In this document: positions 24,150 to 32,835 of the stretch, piece by piece
How the letters are laid out: every line of letters begins with the position of its first letter
Position numbering within the stretch: position 1 is the stretch's first letter
Source of the DNA: Bacteroidales bacterium UBA2714
GTDB lineage: Bacteria > Bacteroidota > Bacteroidia > Bacteroidales > P3
DNA: 35,458 bases
Assembly (NCBI GenBank): GCA_002354035.1
Contig: DEKU01000042.1
Location: 1-35,458, forward strand
Direction of reading: 5' to 3'
Made by a program: the position numbers and the translations under genes
The notes under the pieces: generated by a model
Database searches by the model: none
Seen by the model: the letters and a program-made list of their open reading frames with translations, nothing else
Told to the model about the DNA's origin: nothing

Positions 24150-25754
24150 ATGAAGCAGAGAATCATCCTGATATCCATCCTGATCCTGGGGCTTGCAGGC
24201 TGCCGTATGCCCGACAACAGCCGTAAGCAGATATTCCGCTACAACGAGTCGGCAGGCATCGCCACCCTCGACCCCGCTTTTGCCAAAGACCAATCGCTCA
24301 TTTGGGGCTGCACCCAGCTCTACAACGGCCTTGTACGTCTCGACGAGCAACTCCAGCCCCAGCCCTGCATAGCCAGCAAATGGACCATCAGCCCCGACGG
24401 CAAGACCTACACCTTCACACTCCGCACCGATGTCCTTTTCCACAAAACCCCCCTCTTCGGCACCGCCGACAGCACCCGCCGAGTGGTGGCGGAAGACTTT
24501 GTTTACAGCTTCGGCCGCATCACCGACCCCGCCACAGCGTCGCCCGGGAGATGGGTGTTCCGCGACGTGGACACCTTCGTGGCCCCCGACGACACCACCC
24601 TCATCATACGGCTCAAACAGCCCTTCAGCCCCTTCCTCAGCGTGCTGGGCATGATGTATTGCAGCGTCGTCCCCCGCGAGGTGGTGGAACACTACGGCAC
24701 CGACTTCCGCCAGCACCCCTGCGGCACCGGTCCATTCTACATGCAAATGTGGAAAGAGAATGTCAAGCTGGTGCTGCGGCGCAACAATCAGTACTTTGAA
24801 AAAGACAGCCTGGGGCGCCCCTTGCCATATCTGGATGCTGTGGCGATAACCTTCATCGTCGATAAGCAGACCAACTTCCTGGAGTTTGTGAAAGGGAATC
24901 TGGACTTCATGAACTCGCTCGACGCGTCCTACAAAGACGAACTGCTGACCCGGACAGGCCAGCTGAAAGCCAAATATGCCGACCGCATCGACATGATCAG
25001 CACCCCCTTCCTCAACACCGAGTACCTCGGTTTCCGCATGGAGGGAGCCACCAGCCCCCTGAGCGACCGCCGCATCAGGCAAGCCATCAACTACGGCTTC
25101 GACCGCGAGAAGATGATGCGCTACCTGCGCAACGGCATCGGAGCACCGGGATGCGGGGGCATGGTGCCACAAGGGTTGCCGGGATTCGACTCCGTGAGCG
25201 GCTATGGCTACAGCTACAACCCCTCCAAAGCCGCCCAACTCCTGGCCGAGGCTGGCTATCCACATGGCAAAGGGCTCCCCACCATCACCCTCTCCACCAT
25301 CTCGGCATATCTCGACCTCTGCAAATACATCCAACAGCAGCTGGGCCTGCTGGGCATGGACATCAAAGTGGACGTAAACCCTCCTGCCGCCTTGCGGGAA
25401 CAGATAGCCCAAGGCAAAAGCTCATGGTTTCGCGGCAGCTGGATTGCCGACTACCCCGATGCAGAGAACTACCTGTCGCTTTTCTACAGCCCTAACCGTT
25501 GTCCCGTCGGGTCGAACTATACCCGCTACGCCAACCGGCAATACGACAGGCTTTATGATCGGGCAAAGAAAACCACTTCCGACACGGAACGCATCGCCCT
25601 CTACCATACCATGGACAGCCTGATCATGCAGGAAGCGCCCGTAGTGGTGCTGTACTACGACCAAGTGCTCCACTTCACCCACAAGAATGTGCATGGGCTA
25701 AGAAGCAACGCCATGAACAACTTGGACCTACGCTACGTGACCATCGAAAAATAA
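24150..25754 (+). CDS. ABC transporter substrate-binding lipoprotein, SBP family 5 (oligopeptide type)
   Basis: This is a 534-aa lipoprotein. ATG 24150 is chosen because it gives a clean type II signal peptide with lipobox LAGC (C18); the frame is open from 24027 but the extra residues are basic and unlike a signal. The mature protein has SBP_bac_5 landmarks: TLDPAFAKDQSLIWGCTQLYNGLVRLD, IASKWTISPDGKTYTFTLR, VVAEDFVYSFGRITDP, CGTGPFYM, DRRIRQAINYGFDREKMM and APVVVLYYDQV. It should bind peptides or another solute outside the inner membrane for an ABC importer. No permease or ATPase genes are adjacent, so it is an orphan here. A hairpin without a T-run follows the stop. Confidence 0.92.
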   Translation: MKQRIILISILILGLAGCRMPDNSRKQIFRYNESAGIATLDPAFAKDQSLIWGCTQLYNGLVRLDEQLQPQPCIASKWTISPDGKTYTFTLRTDVLFHKTPLFGTADSTRRVVAEDFVYSFGRITDPATASPGRWVFRDVDTFVAPDDTTLIIRLKQPFSPFLSVLGMMYCSVVPREVVEHYGTDFRQHPCGTGPFYMQMWKENVKLVLRRNNQYFEKDSLGRPLPYLDAVAITFIVDKQTNFLEFVKGNLDFMNSLDASYKDELLTRTGQLKAKYADRIDMISTPFLNTEYLGFRMEGATSPLSDRRIRQAINYGFDREKMMRYLRNGIGAPGCGGMVPQGLPGFDSVSGYGYSYNPSKAAQLLAEAGYPHGKGLPTITLSTISAYLDLCKYIQQQLGLLGMDIKVDVNPPAALREQIAQGKSSWFRGSWIADYPDAENYLSLFYSPNRCPVGSNYTRYANRQYDRLYDRAKKTTSDTERIALYHTMDSLIMQEAPVVVLYYDQVLHFTHKNVHGLRSNAMNNLDLRYVTIEK

Positions 25755-25790
25755 ACAAAGGGGGACGGCCCCGAAGCCATTCCCCTTTGT
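25755..25790 (+). terminator. Possible terminator hairpin after the binding-protein gene
   Basis: ACAAAGGGG (25755-25763) pairs with CCCCTTTGT (25782-25790) around an 18-nt loop directly after the stop codon. No T-tract follows, so it may act as a 3' stabilising hairpin rather than as an intrinsic terminator. Confidence 0.5.
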
Positions 25791-26238
25791 GGCATCGCCT
25801 CCTCTGTCGAGGCTCACTTTTAATTCCGGTCGGACATTATCAACCATCGCAACCAGGAAGAAACAAATGTCTGTGGTTCAAACCACAAGAACCGCCTTGC
25901 CGAAAAGGTACGCACGGCTCTTTTGCAGTACTTTGGCCGTATATTTTCCCTGTATTGATTGTTTTTTATTTCTGGTCAAGAAATAATACACAATAGAAAC
26001 ACTGTGTAAATAGAAAATATATAGCGGCCTTGCGCATTATCGATGTCCTACAGATTTTCCTGAAAGAATGGCTGATTTTTGCCCTACCTCAGAGAGGTCA
26101 GATCATAATGGCACTCTGCTGGTCGGGCGCAAGGCGGTCGATGATGAGAGGCACTGCGCGCGTCCCGAAGGGACGCGACATGGAGGCCATGGGACAAGAA
26201 TCAGCCTTCCTTTATGGACGAGCGCCGGTGGCTGCGGA
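25791..26238. other. Noncoding stretch between convergent genes
   Basis: No credible gene is seen; the small open frames here (up to 69 codons on the plus strand in the first half) have no family features. The region holds a 16-bp dyad, TGTGGTTCAAACCACA (25872-25887), a small hairpin ACCTC/GAGGT (26086-26098), an AT-rich central part, and the hairpin at 26159-26177 that belongs to the minus-strand unit. Confidence 0.5.
26159..26177 (-). terminator. 3' hairpin of the minus-strand unit, C(UUCG)G type
   Basis: On the minus strand the 19-nt sequence reads CGCGTCC-C-TTCG-G-GACGCG, a perfect stem closed by the unusually stable cUUCGg tetraloop, 61 nt after the stop of the flavin reductase-like gene. 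No T-run follows, so its role in termination or 3' protection is inferred. Confidence 0.45.
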
Positions 26239-26958
26239 TTACTGCTCAGGCTGGGGGAAGACACTGCCTGCGCTCCAAGCCTTGGCCACGGAGCCGCCAA
26301 CCGAACGGTAGCTGACGGAAGCGGCATCAAACACAACGGGCTGCAGCTTGTCGAGGTCGATTTTGCCATCGGTGAGGATGGAGGGGTCGGCAATGGTGTT
26401 GACCACTTCGCCAATCACAAAGCATCCACCGTCGTTGCGCTCCATGATTTCCACCACGCGGCATTCCACGGTGAGGGGATACTCGTTGATGATGGGGGCA
26501 TTGATGTTGGCGCTCTTTGTGACAGTGAAACCGGCTTTGGCCACCTTGTCGGGCACGTCGTTGGCCGACACCATACCGAAATAATCGCTCTGGGCTATGT
26601 TGCGCTGAGTGGCGAAAGCAAGCGTGAACTCTTTTGTTTTGAGAAGATTGGTGGTGGTGCGGTGGGGTGAAAGACGGAAGCAGACCTGGTTGCCGTCGCA
26701 CTGCCCACCCCATGCGGCCATCATAACGTCGGGGTTGCCGTTCTCATCATAGGTTCCAATCATCAGTGCGGGCTGGGGTGTGATGAAAAGTTTGGCACCC
26801 ATCTGCGTGCGGTTGTTGATGTCCTGAAGCTGGATGGCTTCGGTTTGTTGCTGGTTGTTTTGACTGGTTTCGGCAGGCTCGGTGTTATTGTTGCCACAGG
26901 CTGCCAGGGCAAGCGTGAGAGCCACGCAGGCCACAAGGGATAAACGATTGTGTTTCAT
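26239..26958 (-). CDS. Flavin reductase-like lipoprotein
   Basis: This 239-aa protein has a type II signal sequence, lipobox LAAC with C21, then an Asn/Gln/Thr-rich linker (about 22-45). A flavin reductase-like split-barrel domain follows (about 50-235), with PALMIGTYDENGNPDVMMAAWGG, RLSPHRTTTNLLKT, QSDYFGMVSANDVPDKVAKAG and APIINEYPLTVECRV. These align with the cytoplasmic paralog at 22120-22686 (SDYFG versus ADYFG, PDVMMAAWG versus VDVMNAAWG). Members of this family usually act in the cytoplasm; the lipobox and linker place this one outside the inner membrane. It starts 15 nt after the alpha/beta-hydrolase gene and is probably co-transcribed with it. Confidence 0.88.
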   Translation of the reverse strand: MKHNRLSLVACVALTLALAACGNNNTEPAETSQNNQQQTEAIQLQDINNRTQMGAKLFITPQPALMIGTYDENGNPDVMMAAWGGQCDGNQVCFRLSPHRTTTNLLKTKEFTLAFATQRNIAQSDYFGMVSANDVPDKVAKAGFTVTKSANINAPIINEYPLTVECRVVEIMERNDGGCFVIGEVVNTIADPSILTDGKIDLDKLQPVVFDAASVSYRSVGGSVAKAWSAGSVFPQPEQ

Positions 26959-26973
26959 AAGATATTAGATTGT

Positions 26974-27888
26974 TTAACGTAGCTTGTAAAGGTCAAGGAG
27001 GTGCATTGTGGACCACTTGGATTGCCGGATGTCGGAATCGTAGCAGGTGGCATCGTAATGCATCACACGGCCAGCCAGTGCGGCATTGACAAAGGCGCAG
27101 AACTCGTCAATGGTCTGCGGGAGTACAGAGGCGATTTCGTGACCACGGTCCTCAAACCTCAGTATCCAGTGGCCATAACCCTGTTCGGTAAAGGCCCGGG
27201 CAACCTTGTTGGCCCCGTATAGAGCTTTGTGGAAAGACCCCCTGAAGGAGTTGTAGTTCACTATTCGGTCCGTCGTGCCGTGGAAGAAGCAGGTGGGCGC
27301 CGGCGGGACGTTGTATTTCAATCCGTTGTTGTGACAGTATATACCTCCGGCATAGGGGACTACGGCTGCCGGGACGAAGGTGCGGGGGAGTGCGTCGGTT
27401 GGGGGAAGGGAGTTGCACCGGCTGTAATCGGTCTGCAATACGGTTATGGCGCCGGCACTGCTGCCCGTCAATATGATGCGCGACGTGTCAATTCCCAGGG
27501 TCTGGGCATGGTCGCAAACCCAGCTGATGGCTGCGGAACAATCCTCGACGGCATAGCGAATGGCGGTGTCGAAAAGAGCATGCATCTTGAACACTGACAC
27601 TTTGGGAGCGTGGCGTAGATAAAGCCTATAGTCGATGGCGATGGCCACAAACCCTCGGTCGGCAAGCATGCGGCAGCATTGCATGGAATGTTCGCTGTTG
27701 CGCTCGCCCGAATAGAATCCGCCTCCGAAAACATAGATGACGCATGCCTTGTCGGGACGTGGGTTGGCGGGTTGGTAGACATCCAATTTCAGCGACAGGG
27801 TATCGCGCTCAAGATAAGTGTAAGTCTGCTGGCCCCTGAGACAAAGCACAGTGAGCATCGTAACCAACAATAAGAGACACTTTTTCAT
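26974..27888 (-). CDS. Secreted alpha/beta-hydrolase (esterase/lipase-like)
   Basis: This is a 304-aa protein. Start at 27888 is preferred because it gives a normal signal peptide (MKKCLLLLVTMLTVLCLRGQ); an open frame extends 20 codons upstream but through the promoter. Motifs are DVYQP, oxyanion-hole FGGGF at 54-58 (usually HGGG), nucleophile S144 in GSSAG, D207 in HGTTDRIV and H250 in DRGHE, giving a full catalytic triad. The family includes acetyl-xylan and other carbohydrate esterases, carboxylesterases and lipases; the substrate is not evident. It should act in the periplasm or outside. First gene of a minus-strand pair, with a promoter at 27917-27949. Confidence 0.88.
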   Translation of the reverse strand: MKKCLLLLVTMLTVLCLRGQQTYTYLERDTLSLKLDVYQPANPRPDKACVIYVFGGGFYSGERNSEHSMQCCRMLADRGFVAIAIDYRLYLRHAPKVSVFKMHALFDTAIRYAVEDCSAAISWVCDHAQTLGIDTSRIILTGSSAGAITVLQTDYSRCNSLPPTDALPRTFVPAAVVPYAGGIYCHNNGLKYNVPPAPTCFFHGTTDRIVNYNSFRGSFHKALYGANKVARAFTEQGYGHWILRFEDRGHEIASVLPQTIDEFCAFVNAALAGRVMHYDATCYDSDIRQSKWSTMHLLDLYKLR

Positions 27889-27916
27889 AAAAACATCTAT
27901 AGTAATTTCTAAAATG

Positions 27917-27949
27917 CAAAAATACATTTTTTTTTTGTATCTTTGCAAA
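27917..27949 (-). promoter_or_regulatory. Promoter of the minus-strand hydrolase unit
   Basis: On the minus strand TTTG (27949-27946) and TATTTTTG (27924-27917) are 21 bases apart, a good Bacteroidetes -33/-7 pair. Initiation near 27910 leaves a leader of about 22 nt. Its -33 end abuts the -7 box of the divergent plus-strand promoter. Confidence 0.6.
27938..27945 (+). promoter_or_regulatory. -7 box of the divergent lipoprotein operon
   Basis: TATCTTTG is an exact TAnnTTTG match 29 bases before the ATG at 27975, preceded by a T-tract. No clear -33 box. It lies inside the minus-strand promoter, between that promoter's -33 and -7 boxes. Confidence 0.65.
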
Positions 27950-27974
27950 TTCGAAAGATTAATATTTATTTTTT

Positions 27975-29288
27975 ATGAGGCTCAAAATTATCCTGTTTAC
28001 CATTATTGCTGGCGCACTGATGTCCGCCTGCACCAAGGATTTCGACCTACTCAAGCACCCGATTGTTGTCGAAGGCGATATGGATCCCGTCTGGGCAATC
28101 CCCGCTGCCAAATGGTCTGTGTCCGTTAATGACCTTATGTCCTGGATTGACACCATAGGCCTGTTTTCGATTTATACCAACGAGGACGATATACTCTCCA
28201 TGCGCTATCAGGATACGCTCCACTCGGTCTACAACTACGACGACGTTAAGGCCCTGCCGGCCAAAAGCGAGAAAGAGGAGTACGACTCTATGTATCTGTC
28301 CTATAAGATCAGCGGACGGTTGGACATGCCTCTCTTCAGCTCCTTGGACGGCCTGTCCGACAATAATCTACAACTGAAAGGACTCTATGTCTCAGCTTCA
28401 GCGTTTGTCAAAGGGTTTGTCAACGACACTGCCCGTTTCAATTATAACCATGGAATCAGGATGTTCCTCGACTCCGTCTACGTGACCGTAGTGTGCGCCG
28501 ACGATTTCAGTCCCGTCATTCCTCTGGCCGACGAGGCTCCCTCCATATTGGAACGTGAACTGATTGCTGGTAAGGAGATTGACATCCTTAACCAGTTCGA
28601 CATTAGTCCCATCACTAACCGCAAACCCAAATACATTCGTTATTCCATGAATCTGGTCACGGCTGTACCCACCAGCCGCATTCTGGAAGGAAGCGTGGAG
28701 AACTATTTGAAGTCAATTGGTTTCGACAGTATTGTTGCCGACACCAGGTGCATAGCCGACTTCCCCTTGCAGATACATTGCAACGACATAAGCCACGGAG
28801 ACACTCTCGATTGGCAGCTGCCAGCCGACATCTCCGACTCCGTCCTCAACCAGGTGGATCGGTACCTGACACTCGACTCGACAAGCTATCTGGTGATTGA
28901 AGCCCGAAACCACATCCCCCTCTCCTTCAACCTGAACCTCTCCCTGATGGATTCGAACATGGCACCCCTCGCCGACAACCTCCTCAACGGTGAGCAAGTA
29001 ATCCAAGGGGCAAAACTGCGGCTATCGGAAATAATGGACTCATACGTTGCCGACGACTACAGCCGCACCTGTATATCAATACCCATTGACTCCGAACTGT
29101 TGCACGACCTCAAAAATACTCGTTTTCTGGGCTACCGCATAGGCCTGAGCACCTCCACGGCCGGTACCACCGAGGAAATGCCCACCGTGGCCGTGCTGGG
29201 CAAAGACAAGATTGATTTCCGCATCCGTGTGGTCCTTGCCCCTCACGTTCATTTCTCCACCGAACCAATTGATATTACCAACTTCTAA
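27975..29288 (+). CDS. Lipoprotein of unknown function, partner of DUF5723 barrel
   Basis: This is a 437-aa lipoprotein with lipobox MSAC (C19). The mature part begins CTKDFDLLKHP and is rich in predicted beta strands and acidic residues throughout. No enzymatic motif was recognised. It is separated by 12 nt from the gene for a DUF5723 outer-membrane barrel, so the two are probably made together and may form an envelope complex (inference). It is first in a unit that continues into der. Similar lipoprotein-DUF5723 pairs occur in other Bacteroidetes as far as I recall, without known function. Confidence 0.75.
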   Translation: MRLKIILFTIIAGALMSACTKDFDLLKHPIVVEGDMDPVWAIPAAKWSVSVNDLMSWIDTIGLFSIYTNEDDILSMRYQDTLHSVYNYDDVKALPAKSEKEEYDSMYLSYKISGRLDMPLFSSLDGLSDNNLQLKGLYVSASAFVKGFVNDTARFNYNHGIRMFLDSVYVTVVCADDFSPVIPLADEAPSILERELIAGKEIDILNQFDISPITNRKPKYIRYSMNLVTAVPTSRILEGSVENYLKSIGFDSIVADTRCIADFPLQIHCNDISHGDTLDWQLPADISDSVLNQVDRYLTLDSTSYLVIEARNHIPLSFNLNLSLMDSNMAPLADNLLNGEQVIQGAKLRLSEIMDSYVADDYSRTCISIPIDSELLHDLKNTRFLGYRIGLSTSTAGTTEEMPTVAVLGKDKIDFRIRVVLAPHVHFSTEPIDITNF

Positions 29289-29300
29289 TAGCCGTCTGTC

Positions 29301-30692
29301 ATGAAAAAGAAGATATCACGATTGCTCTCTTTGCTGGTTCTTGCCACCCTGACAGTGCCCACGACCACATCAGCCCAGTCGCTCAGCGACAACGGCATTT
29401 TCTACCACTCCTACACCTCTCCCTGGAGCAGTAGCCTCAACCCGGCTCTCTTTCCCCAGTCGGCCGCGTGGTACATAACCCTTCCTCGCTTCAGTGCCGA
29501 CCTCTCCCTGCCCTTCTCATTCAAAGACCTCAACCTGCAACACGACCCCACACGCGACGTGACCGTATTCAACGCCACCGACTTTGCCAACCTGATGGTG
29601 CAACGCAAATTCCGTTTCAGCACCGATGTCGGGTTCAACCTGCTTGGCGTGGGCTTTTCAATTGGTCCCAACCTGCATTTCACCCTCGACGTGGGTGCTA
29701 AGGCACATGGCCTGCTGACCCTCCCCATCGAAGTCACACGCCTGCTCACCGAAGGAAACCTCAATGAGAACCGACATCTCCAACTCGGCACCGCACTCCC
29801 CCTCTCTGCCATGGCCTATGCCTACGCTTCGGCCGGGGTGGCATACCATATCCCCGATGGCGCTCTGACCGTAGGCGCAAGGTTCAACATGCTGGCGGGC
29901 TACGCCATGGCCTCCATCGACCACCTCACCTTCGACATCACCACCTCCGCCGACACCTCTTCCCTCTCCCTTTTGGTCGACTATCAAGGACGTTTCTCCA
30001 GTCCATACCCTCTCTTCCACGAAATAAATACAAACGAAAACACAATCTTTCCTGATTTCCTGCCGGAGAACCTTGGTTACACCTTCGACCTTGGTGCCAA
30101 ATTTTCCCTCTTCAACATCGATTTCAGCGCCAGCATCCTCGACCTCGGCCCCGGCATAACCTGGTCGGACTACACCACCGTCATCACCCCTCCAGCCGAC
30201 AATCACCCCATCGAATTCGACGGATTCGACCTCAACCGCGTAAACGAACAAGGCTATTTCAACTCCTGGCTCGACACACTGAAACACAAGCTGGACTTTC
30301 AAGAAATAGACACCACCTTCCGCTACACCCCTCCCACACGCATCTACTTCGGCGCATCCTTCAGCCTGCTGCAAACGCTGAAAATCGGCTACCTCTTCCA
30401 CGGCGAAATCGAAAGCGGACTGTTCAACCCGGTCCAAATACAAACCTTCCGCATGAACAACTCCCTCTCGCTCAACGTCAGCCTATTCAAATGGTTTGAA
30501 CTCACCCTCGCCAACTCCTTGGCCTACGACGGCAACAGCTTCAGCTTATTCAACCCCGGCCTGGCCATAAGCCTCAACCCATTCCGACGGATTCAATTCT
30601 ATGCAGCCGTCGACTACATCTCAAACTTCCATCTGGTAGACATGCGGGCAGCCCATATCTACTTCGGAATCAACCTCTATGGACACAGATAA
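29301..30692 (+). CDS. DUF5723 family outer-membrane beta-barrel protein
   Basis: This is a 463-aa protein with a signal peptide (residues 1-25, ending TSAQ) and a mature sequence made of alternating hydrophobic/polar strands with frequent aromatic residues at strand ends (about a 14-strand pattern). The N-terminal motif LNPALFPQSAAWYITLPRFSADLS and the C-terminal segment PFRRIQFYAAVDYIS plus AAHIYFGINLYGHR are like those of DUF5723/FadL-like barrels. A transport or assembly role at the outer membrane is inferred. It starts 12 nt after the lipoprotein gene and ends 18 nt before der. Confidence 0.8.
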   Translation: MKKKISRLLSLLVLATLTVPTTTSAQSLSDNGIFYHSYTSPWSSSLNPALFPQSAAWYITLPRFSADLSLPFSFKDLNLQHDPTRDVTVFNATDFANLMVQRKFRFSTDVGFNLLGVGFSIGPNLHFTLDVGAKAHGLLTLPIEVTRLLTEGNLNENRHLQLGTALPLSAMAYAYASAGVAYHIPDGALTVGARFNMLAGYAMASIDHLTFDITTSADTSSLSLLVDYQGRFSSPYPLFHEINTNENTIFPDFLPENLGYTFDLGAKFSLFNIDFSASILDLGPGITWSDYTTVITPPADNHPIEFDGFDLNRVNEQGYFNSWLDTLKHKLDFQEIDTTFRYTPPTRIYFGASFSLLQTLKIGYLFHGEIESGLFNPVQIQTFRMNNSLSLNVSLFKWFELTLANSLAYDGNSFSLFNPGLAISLNPFRRIQFYAAVDYISNFHLVDMRAAHIYFGINLYGHR

Positions 30693-30710
30693 AAGACAAT
30701 ACACTTCACA

Positions 30711-32018
30711 ATGAGCAATATAGTAGCAATCGTGGGACGCCCCAATGTGGGCAAATCCACCCTCTTCAACCGCTTGACCGAAAGCCGCCAAGCCATCGTG
30801 GACCAAACCTCTGGCGTCACGCGCGACCGCCAATACGGCAAATCCGACTGGAACGGCAAATACTTCTCCATCATCGACACAGGTGGCTACGTGATGGGGG
30901 GCGACGACGAATTCGAAACAGAGATTCGCAAACAGGTGCAGCTCGCCGTCGACGAAGCTGACACCATCCTCTTCCTTGTCGACGCCCGCGAAGGCCTCAC
31001 CCCGATGGACGAAGACGTAGCCTCAATGCTCCGCAAATGCAAAAAGAAAGTCCTGCTTGTGGCCAACAAGGTCGACAACGCCAAGGAGATGGACGGCCTG
31101 GCCGAATTCTATGCCCTCGGGCTGGGCGACCCCTACCCCATCGCCGGCATAAGCGGCAGCGGCACCGGCGACCTTCTCGATGCCGTAGTGCAAGACTTCA
31201 GCGAGGGCGAGCCCGACCAGAACGACGGCCTCCCCCGCATCGCCGTAGTGGGGCGTCCCAACGTGGGCAAAAGCTCTTTCATCAACCTCATCACCGGCCA
31301 GGACCGCAACATCGTGACACCCATCGCCGGAACCACCCGCGACAGCGTCTACACCCACTACAACATGTTCGGATTCGACTTCAACTTTGTCGACACCGCA
31401 GGCCTCCGCAAAAAATCCAAAGTGAGCGAGAACCTCGAATTCTACTCCGTCATGCGCAGCGTCCGCGCCATCGAAAACAGCGACATCTGCATCCTCATGC
31501 TCGATGCCAGCCAAGGCATAGAACAGCAAGACCTCAACATCTTCTCCCTCATCCAGCGCAACAACAAAGGCGTCGTCATCGTTGTCAACAAATGGGACCT
31601 CATTGAGAAAGACAACCATACACACAAGCAATTCGAAGACCTCATCCGCACCCGCATCTCACCCTTCGAAGACGTACCCATCATCTTCACCAGCGTGCTG
31701 AACAAACAGCGCGTCTTCAAAGTACTCGAAACCGCCAAACAAGTCTACGAATCACGCTCGCGCCACATCTCCACCAGCGAACTCAACGACCTCCTCCTCC
31801 CCATCGTCAAAGAGCAGAACCCGCCTCCCGCCGTCAAAGGCAAATGGATTAAAATCAAATACATCACCCAACTCCCAACCCCCTATCCCCAATTCGTCTT
31901 TTTCTGCAACCTGCCCCAATACGTCCGCGACCCCTACAAACGGTTTGTCGAAAACCGCATGCGCGAACTGTGGGACTTCCACGGCGTTCCCATCAGCATC
32001 TATTTCCGGGCCAAATAA
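30711..32018 (+). CDS. der: Ribosome biogenesis GTPase Der (EngA)
   Basis: This 435-aa protein has two consecutive GTPase domains and a C-terminal KH-like domain, the layout unique to Der. Domain 1: P-loop GRPNVGKS (9-16), TSGVTRD switch I, DTGG (57-60), NKVD (119-122). Domain 2: P-loop GRPNVGKS (181-188), GTTRD (207-211), DTAG (228-231), NKWD. The C-terminal part (about 350-435) ends with FCNLPQYVRDPYKRFVENRMRELWDFHGVPISIYFR, typical of the family. It acts in 50S subunit assembly in the cytoplasm and is normally essential. All nucleotide-binding motifs are intact. It lies within the envelope-to-tRNA gene run, 18 nt after the DUF5723 gene. Confidence 0.98.
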   Translation: MSNIVAIVGRPNVGKSTLFNRLTESRQAIVDQTSGVTRDRQYGKSDWNGKYFSIIDTGGYVMGGDDEFETEIRKQVQLAVDEADTILFLVDAREGLTPMDEDVASMLRKCKKKVLLVANKVDNAKEMDGLAEFYALGLGDPYPIAGISGSGTGDLLDAVVQDFSEGEPDQNDGLPRIAVVGRPNVGKSSFINLITGQDRNIVTPIAGTTRDSVYTHYNMFGFDFNFVDTAGLRKKSKVSENLEFYSVMRSVRAIENSDICILMLDASQGIEQQDLNIFSLIQRNNKGVVIVVNKWDLIEKDNHTHKQFEDLIRTRISPFEDVPIIFTSVLNKQRVFKVLETAKQVYESRSRHISTSELNDLLLPIVKEQNPPPAVKGKWIKIKYITQLPTPYPQFVFFCNLPQYVRDPYKRFVENRMRELWDFHGVPISIYFRAK

Positions 32019-32053
32019 CACAATTCATTCACCCATACAAGTCACCAAAACAC

Positions 32054-32773
32054 ATGAAACACATCAATAAAACCACCACACTCATCCTCCTCCTGGCCTC
32101 CCTGGCCCTTTCGTCCTGCAACCGCGTCAAAGAGCGCATCGTCCAGTCCTACCCCAACGGCAAACCCATGCTCGTCTTCCTCGAGAAAGGCAGCAAGAAA
32201 AACCCCGTCCGCGTAGGCGAGCGCATGTACTACGAAAACGGACAACTCCAATTCGAAAAAACATTCACCGGCAACCCCGAAATACCTGACGGCATCTGGA
32301 ACTACTACTTCGACAACGGCCAACTCTTCGCCACAGGCGACTTCAGCAAAGACCACAAATACGGCACCGACTGGCAATTCACCAACCGCAACGGCAACCC
32401 CTACTACGACGGCAAACTCGACTCCGTCATCGTCACCGACATGGGGTCGCTCGGCACCCCCTCCACCGTAGTCTTCTGCTCCGGCAAACACCAAGACGTA
32501 ATCCAATTCTACAGCAACTACACCGTCCGCAGCACCGAGCGCCTCGGCAACGACATGCGCCAAGGCAAAGTCTACTTCTATTTCCCCAACGGCAAAATCC
32601 AAGTCGAAGCCAACTTTGTCGACGGCCTGGAAGAAGGCCCCTACATCGTCTACCACGAAACCGGTGTCCCCTTCTACCAAGGCACCTGCGAAAAAGGCCA
32701 GCGCGTAGGCATCTGGGAATTTTACGACAAGGAAGGCAACCTCGTCGAACGCAAAGACTACTCCCAAAAATAA
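32054..32773 (+). CDS. YwqK/MORN-repeat lipoprotein
   Basis: This is a 239-aa lipoprotein. ATG 32054 is chosen because it gives a type II signal with lipobox LSSC (C22); the frame extends upstream into der but without a signal. The mature part has MORN-like repeats of the form YYENGQLQFEKTF, YYFDNGQLFATGDF, YFPNGKIQVEANF, YHETGVPFYQGTC and WEFYDKEGNLVERK. These are typical of YwqK-type proteins; some are annotated as antitoxins, but here the lipoprotein signal makes an envelope role more likely. Partner unknown. It is 35 nt after der and 62 nt before the CCA gene. Confidence 0.82.
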   Translation: MKHINKTTTLILLLASLALSSCNRVKERIVQSYPNGKPMLVFLEKGSKKNPVRVGERMYYENGQLQFEKTFTGNPEIPDGIWNYYFDNGQLFATGDFSKDHKYGTDWQFTNRNGNPYYDGKLDSVIVTDMGSLGTPSTVVFCSGKHQDVIQFYSNYTVRSTERLGNDMRQGKVYFYFPNGKIQVEANFVDGLEEGPYIVYHETGVPFYQGTCEKGQRVGIWEFYDKEGNLVERKDYSQK

Positions 32774-32835
32774 AACCCCATTGCGCCTGCCCCGCAACCA
32801 TTCACCCCTATACACCAACCATTAACTCCAACAAA

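Noticed and set aside
23319..25412. 697-codon minus-strand open frame opposite the oxidoreductase and binding-protein genes
   Set aside because: It spans two clear plus-strand genes and their gap; its composition (Val/Gly/Ala/His-rich) is typical of an antisense shadow.
25871..25888. tRNA T-arm-like sequence around GTGGTTCAAACCAC
   Set aside because: The loop is too short for a T-loop when the stem pairs fully and no acceptor or anticodon arms are found around it.
25787..25996. Two small overlapping plus-strand frames (69 and 65 codons)
   Set aside because: No promoter, no signal or family features, and irregular composition; treated as noncoding.
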